Source: Strongylocentrotus purpuratus
Lineage: Eukaryota; Echinodermata; Echinoidea; Camarodonta; Strongylocentrotidae
Length of the DNA stretch: 64,000 nt
Direction of reading: 5' to 3'
NCBI RefSeq assembly: GCF_000002235.5
Contig: NW_022145607.1
Span: forward strand, 39,050,029 to 39,114,028
Part shown: positions 59,335 through 64,000 of the stretch, in pieces
Layout of the letters: each line of letters opens with the position of its first letter
Numbering within the stretch: position 1 is the first letter of the stretch
The notes under the pieces: generated by a model
Told to the model about the DNA's origin: nothing
The model's database searches: none
Seen by the model: only the letters and a program-made list of their open reading frames with translations
Program-made: the position numbers and the translations under genes

Positions 59335-61760
59335 CCCTGTATTCTGATGCAGGGTAATAATATGTTTGCAGGGTGCTCTCAGGGGGGCTCTGATAAGACA
59401 TATTAATATTATTATTGTTAGTAGAAGTAGTAGTAGTAGTAGTAGTAATAGTAGTAGTAGTAGTGGTGCTGTTGTTGTTACCTTTATTAAAATTCTGATC
59501 TATCTTTGTCCTCATCCATTTTCCCCTGGCTCTCATGCTTTCACTCACATTGTCTCTGAGTATCACCATTTATCTGTCTATGAATGAAAATATCACTAAT
59601 TTTGACTGAAAACGTCTCTGAATATATATCCATCTTTAACTCAAAATATCTCTGAATTCCTGTCTAATGTTGTCTCAATATTTTCTTTATGACAGGGATG
59701 CTCAAGCCATCATGTTTGTGATTGATAGCAGTGATAAGATGAGAGTAGTCGTGGCTAAAGAAGAGCTGGACATGCTTCTTGATCACCCAGGTAATTCATT
59801 CTACACTACCCTTGTAGTCGGTATTTAAACACTTCTTTCCACAATAGTTCCTTTTGCAGCGTAAATATGATTTATCGTAGCAAGTGCTGTGCAGTATGGC
59901 AGCCATCCAACACTCGCTGAGAAAGACAGAAAAATATCAATATTTTCAAGGAAAACTGATGTGTTGTGATGACCTGAAAATCAATATTTAGTAACTTTGC
60001 GTGAGTAAAATTACCAAAAATTTCAGAGAATCATGCATGCATGTGTCCGCGCAGTGTTGGCGCGTCTTTTTTTTTAGATTCATAGCGCCGCATAGGAAAT
60101 TACTAATTTATTCCCCAAATTACTGATTTTGAGCCTTGTGATTACTGATTTTCTGTTCTGGAGGTTGGCAGCTCTGGTTATAGGTGGTATTAGTAGCCAA
60201 GTTACATAGTGTTTGACTAGGCTTTTAGTGAGGAATGAGTAGGAAAAAACAATCAGCTATCCAATCTGAAAATGATGCACATTTATATGCGTACGACTGT
60301 ACGTAAGGTTGATAATATACATTAGGTACATTGTAAGTATGTGCGTGAAGCTGCTGGTAATGACAATGCTCAACTGCAGGAGCTAGTGTACATATATGCA
60401 GGCTGGAGTAGTTTATTCTTCCATGTAGTTGGTTGTACAGTCCGTTTCGCCCAAAGGCTCATTAGCAAGTGAAATTAGATTATAGGGTATGAAGATAGGC
60501 ACTTGAATAAATGTACAGTAGTGGTTAGAACATAATAAGGTACTGGGCAATGAAAGATTTGACAATACCAAGTATGCAGTCAGATGAGTGCATGTACACA
60601 ACTTGCTCTACATTCATTGAAGCACTTATTTTCATACTACATGGAAGAATAATCTACTCCAGCCTACTAGCTTGCAGATGTTTGTTTCAATTTTTTTCTT
60701 TTTCTGGGGGATCCACAAACCACAAGCACTGCTTTTTAGTGGACCCCCCCCCCCCCCCCCCCCATTTCCTCAGAAATTAAGAATTTCTTGTAATCATTTT
60801 ATTATGTGCAAAATGTATTTGTATAGTTTCCCTTTCTGTTGGAAATGAAATAAATATGAATATGAATGTAAATGAATGGACCATGGTCAATTTATATCTT
60901 AGTCTTGGTAACAATACTGTACAACTCTAGCCTTAACATATACCTAAAAAGAAGCAAGGTTTGAGCATATTTTGCCACAGCAAATCTAGATGCTTATGCA
61001 AAGATAATTGTCTCCTGGTATTTACTTTTATAATTCAGACATTGATTTTGATTGATTGTACCTAGTAACTAAGACTCTCCATTGTCTCTTGCAGATATCA
61101 GGGTACGTACAATACCCGTCCTATTCTTTGCCAACAAGATGGATCTTCGAGAGTCTCTGACTTCTGTTCAGTGTTCTAGGCTACTGGAACTGGAGAAGAT
61201 CAAGAATAAACAATGGCACATATGTGCTAGCAATGCATTGACTGGAGAGGGATTACATGAAGGTGTTCAATGGCTATCAGGTATGTAGCTTGATATCCAT
61301 AATAAAGCCCTGTGACAAGCTGTTATCAAGTAATTACAGGACATTATCGTGTCATCATGTGTAAGATGGGGTATCTCTCTCTCCTCCCCCTCCCCCCCCC
61401 CCCTCTCCCCCCTTTCCCCCCCCCCCCTCCCCACCTCTCTCTTCTCCTCCCCCCTCCCCCTCTCTCTCTAACTCTCTACTCTCTCAATCACTTGTTGTCT
61501 GTCTTGCTCCTTTCTTTAGGGTACGATTCAGTAACCATTTGCTTTTCCAAAAATTGATGGACAAGGGAGCATAGATAATGATAATAATATTCCTCTTATA
61601 TAGCGGGATGAAGGAATCGAGATATGCCTTTGTACGATGCAAAAATGCTAATCCCTTAAGCTTATGTTCAATTTCAAGATTGCAAAGATGATATATTAAT
61701 TCTCTCTTATAATCTTCTCTTAATTCTCCCATTTACTCTACAGATCAAATAAAATTGTAA
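58256..61760 (+). CDS. ARL6: ADP-ribosylation factor-like 6 (ARL6/BBS3), five coding exons
   Basis: Coding exons 58256-58378, 58856-58986, 59696-59790, 61095-61280, 61744-61760. All junctions are GT-AG, phases agree, 183 aa plus stop (human 186). Starts [21 protein letters not shown]-loop GLDNSGKS at 24-31, switch I Thr50 in ATVGF, switch [14 protein letters not shown] from 69 with Gln73, NKMD at 130-133, and CASNA near the C-terminus. Residue 31 is Ser where human has Thr. ARL6-GTP recruits the BBSome coat to membranes for ciliary cargo traffic. The C-terminus (LSDQIKL) is shorter than in human. The start is the first ATG after the UTR acceptor. Intron 2 carries a SINE; intron 4 carries a C/T-rich run (61375-61480). 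Confidence 0.97.
59029..59336 (+). mobile_element. tRNA-derived SINE with (ATT)n tail in ARL6 intron 2
   Basis: The tRNA-like head has A box TGGCTCAGTCAGTAGAGC (59034-59051) and B box GGTTCGAACCC (59079-59089). A body of about 150 bp (GGGATAGAGCAACG, CTGGCGCTGCTCAG) and an (ATT)n tail to about 59332 follow. The head lacks a full tRNA 5' acceptor strand, so it is not a tRNA gene. Confidence 0.8.
61573..61680 (-). mobile_element. SINE/LINE 3' end fragment in ARL6 intron 4
   Basis: On the minus strand GCTATATAAGAGGAATATTATTATC ends in an ATT-rich tail; the CGCTATATAA-type junction is as in the other SINE ends here. Short and decayed. Confidence 0.4.
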
Positions 61761-62539
61761 TTGATAGCCATGCGGCTGAATAGACTGATTGAGACCTTTG
61801 TGTACCCTAAGAACACACTGTGTAGTGAACAGCTACAGGAATCGATTCTCTCAAGGACTTTTGTAGGAGATCATTGTGCACTGACTCAATCATCAAGCCA
61901 AGCCTAGGAATGAATATAGACTGATGTGAACTTATCTTGGATAGAGGAATGTGATGGAAAGCAAACACCAGGAATGGCAACGCTGCCCCTGGTGAGAGGG
62001 TGTCGCTTTAAATGTTATTCAGTGGAGAGTCAATCTAATTGACTAATCATGGATTTTCTGCTCCATAATAATTTCACAGCACATGATCATGCATTGTTTT
62101 TTTAATGTCTTTTTGTACTAAAGCTAAATCACATGAGGCTGATTAGACCTCATCAATAACGTAACATTAAATATTTCCCAAATTATATCATGAAATTTGT
62201 GATATTTACAAGCCATTGAATACATGTAAGCTCAATCCAACAATATAACAGAGCAATACCAACAATAAATCAGCGCATACAGTTAACATGTAAATATTCA
62301 CACCCTTGTATATTTGATGTTTGTTGTGTTTTTCGTAACTCAAGCATGAAGAACCAGTGGACTGGTTGAATTATAGGGCTGTTGTGGAATACTTTTAGAT
62401 GTAAGGTTTGAAATGTCACATTCTCAAGAAACACAAATCGGGACAAGTTTATATTTCACATACTTAATAAATTACAAAGCTAAAGCTTGGTAAGTTTTCT
62501 TTGAGATCCATGTTCTATAATTGGAAGAGAAGCGGTTCA
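61761..62539 (+). other. Probable 3' UTR of ARL6
   Basis: Follows the TAA stop without a recognisable new gene. No poly(A) signal can be singled out. Confidence 0.4.
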
Positions 62540-62852
62540 ATGTAGAGGTGTGGTTTAAGCACTTGACTTGAAATGCAAAGGTTGTGGGTTCGATACCCGA
62601 CACTGCACTAGTGTCCTGTGGCAAGGCATTAATCTACATTTGCCATTCCTTACCCAAGAGAGAGATTATGGGGACCTGTTAGTATGACGAAAGCCTTTGT
62701 GTTGGTAATTGTCATATGCCCTCACGGTGACTATATATATATGGTAGGAATATTCCCCAGGGGGTGGATATGGTGCCAATGTGCTTAGAGATGGTATTTT
62801 GTATTAAGGGCTATATAAATCAAGATATGTATTATTATTGTTATTATTATCA
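62540..62852 (+). mobile_element. tRNA-derived SINE downstream of ARL6
   Basis: The tRNA-like head has a B box GGTTCGATACC at 62587-62597. The body contains GTGTCCTGTGGCAAGGCATT, CCCCAGGGGGTGGATATGG and GGGCTATATAAATCAAGATA, then a (ATT)n-type tail ending about 62850. Different body from the SINE at 59029. Confidence 0.8.
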
Positions 62853-64000
62853 ATAGCAGATATAATATCTATTTTCCCAACATAGAAATTTCATTGCTAG
62901 ATTTAACTCCTGATATCCTCCTATCACATCACAAGTGTTTCTATCTGTATTGTCTTGAGTGAAATCACCAAAAAGATTACTTTATTTAATAACCACAAAC
63001 AAGATTGATATTTTATGAATGAAAATGCCTTGGAACACTACTGCACCTTGTGTTTTAATACATTATGATTGTAAAGATTTAAACATACGCTATATTTTGA
63101 TTTCATAAGCCCAAAGACAATGACCACATACATGACTGATGTGGTATTGGTACGAGGTCATCTTGTTGTGCAGTTGTTTTTGTTTAATGTTTAGTAGGAC
63201 GAGGGGCTGTATTTCCAGATACATAACAAAAGCAAAGCCGTCACGTTGACCGTTAGATTTTAGGAAAATAAACATCAAATAGCACAAAGAGCATATATGT
63301 CTTGAAAGATTTATGAAGCCATTCTTGTTAACTTCTTCAAATTACAGTTTGAAATGCGTTCATTCATCAAGAATGTCTACGCCTTTAACTTCTTTTTAAT
63401 TATTATGCTTGATATAATACATCTGTACCGGTAGTTTTATGCTCTTCATAAATTGTGTAGATATTTATACATACATTGTATATTTTGTTTAATTTGGGGA
63501 GAGGAGTAAGATTTTCGATGCGCTGGTCCATAGCAGGCCAGGACCAGTATTCAAGTCAATACTCGGTATTCAGCTTAGGTTAATACTTAGCCAGCTTTGG
63601 TATTCGGTTGCAGATTTTGTGTGTGTGTATACATGTAATATATCATTTGAATGGTATGGGATGGTTATAAGTTGTAGGTTAATGAACTTTTAGATGTTAC
63701 AGTTGATGATAAATTTTCATTTGAAGAAAAAAAGTTGTGGTAGTTTAGCAGGGACAATCATTGCTTCATCACTCAGATTTGAATATATGCAATAGGTCTA
63801 TTCCCAGCGTTACAGAATGATATTTTTAGAAAATATTATAAACATCTTAATAAAAATGTGCATATTAATGATATCATATATATACTGATATGAGGTACTT
63901 TTGCAACAGTAAAGTTTCTCATCCACCATTCATCCAATTTACAGAAAATATTGTATTTTAGCTTTGTTACGTAATGACCTAAAACTGACCTTCTATATCA
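62853..64000. other. Downstream flank, no gene recognised
   Basis: A/T-rich DNA to the right edge; possible late poly(A) signal AATAAA at about 63850. No open frame with a recognisable domain. Confidence 0.5.

Overview
The window is nuclear DNA of an animal. Genes are split by GT-AG introns, and the introns are full of tRNA-derived SINEs, LINE 3' ends with (ATT)n tails, and MITEs. The two clear single-copy genes are conserved animal orthologues. The SINE/LINE tails, the CYP2-like P450 and the overall texture suggest a marine invertebrate deuterostome, most likely an echinoderm such as a sea urchin. The organism is an inference, not a direct reading.

Layout. Positions 1-5540 are a satellite of about 112 bp period (satellite A) that runs into a C/T-rich tract and a hAT-like transposon end at 5744. 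Positions 8601-21358 on the minus strand hold a complete 13-exon UBXN11 gene (539 codons; SEP and UBX domains). The end of its last coding exon has been tandemly copied into the downstream flank (119-bp period). Positions 22.4-25.7 kb contain a CpG-rich upstream stretch and a non-autonomous DNA transposon.

Positions 25.7-34.9 kb and 47.8-53.2 kb are dominated by non-autonomous hAT-like elements that carry minisatellites. Two of them look whole at their ends: 47836-50882 is flanked by an 8-bp duplication (ATCACCAT), and 51609-53187 by another (ACGTCATT). Both satellite families contain a short G/C hairpin with a GNA loop (GGA in A, GAA in B). The second whole element carries remnants of both families. 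This satellite-carrying hAT family is the most unusual thing in the window.

Between these blocks, 35.1-46.2 kb holds a CYP2-type cytochrome P450 locus. One nearly full-length three-exon copy (41992-46171) has three frame-disrupting indels. An upstream partial duplicate (35068-36673) kept intron sequence and the C-terminal coding parts but lost the middle. Positions 58256-61760 on the plus strand encode a complete ARL6 (BBS3) small GTPase in five coding exons. Its probable 5' UTR holds an ATG-free 22-bp minisatellite.

ARL6 acts in BBSome recruitment to cilia. UBXN11 is a UBX/SEP adaptor of the p97 cofactor class. The P450 is a membrane monooxygenase. Nothing in the sequence links these genes in one pathway; they are ordinary neighbours separated by repeat-rich DNA. 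I saw no CRISPR array, no free tRNA or rRNA gene, and no LTR element that I could support.
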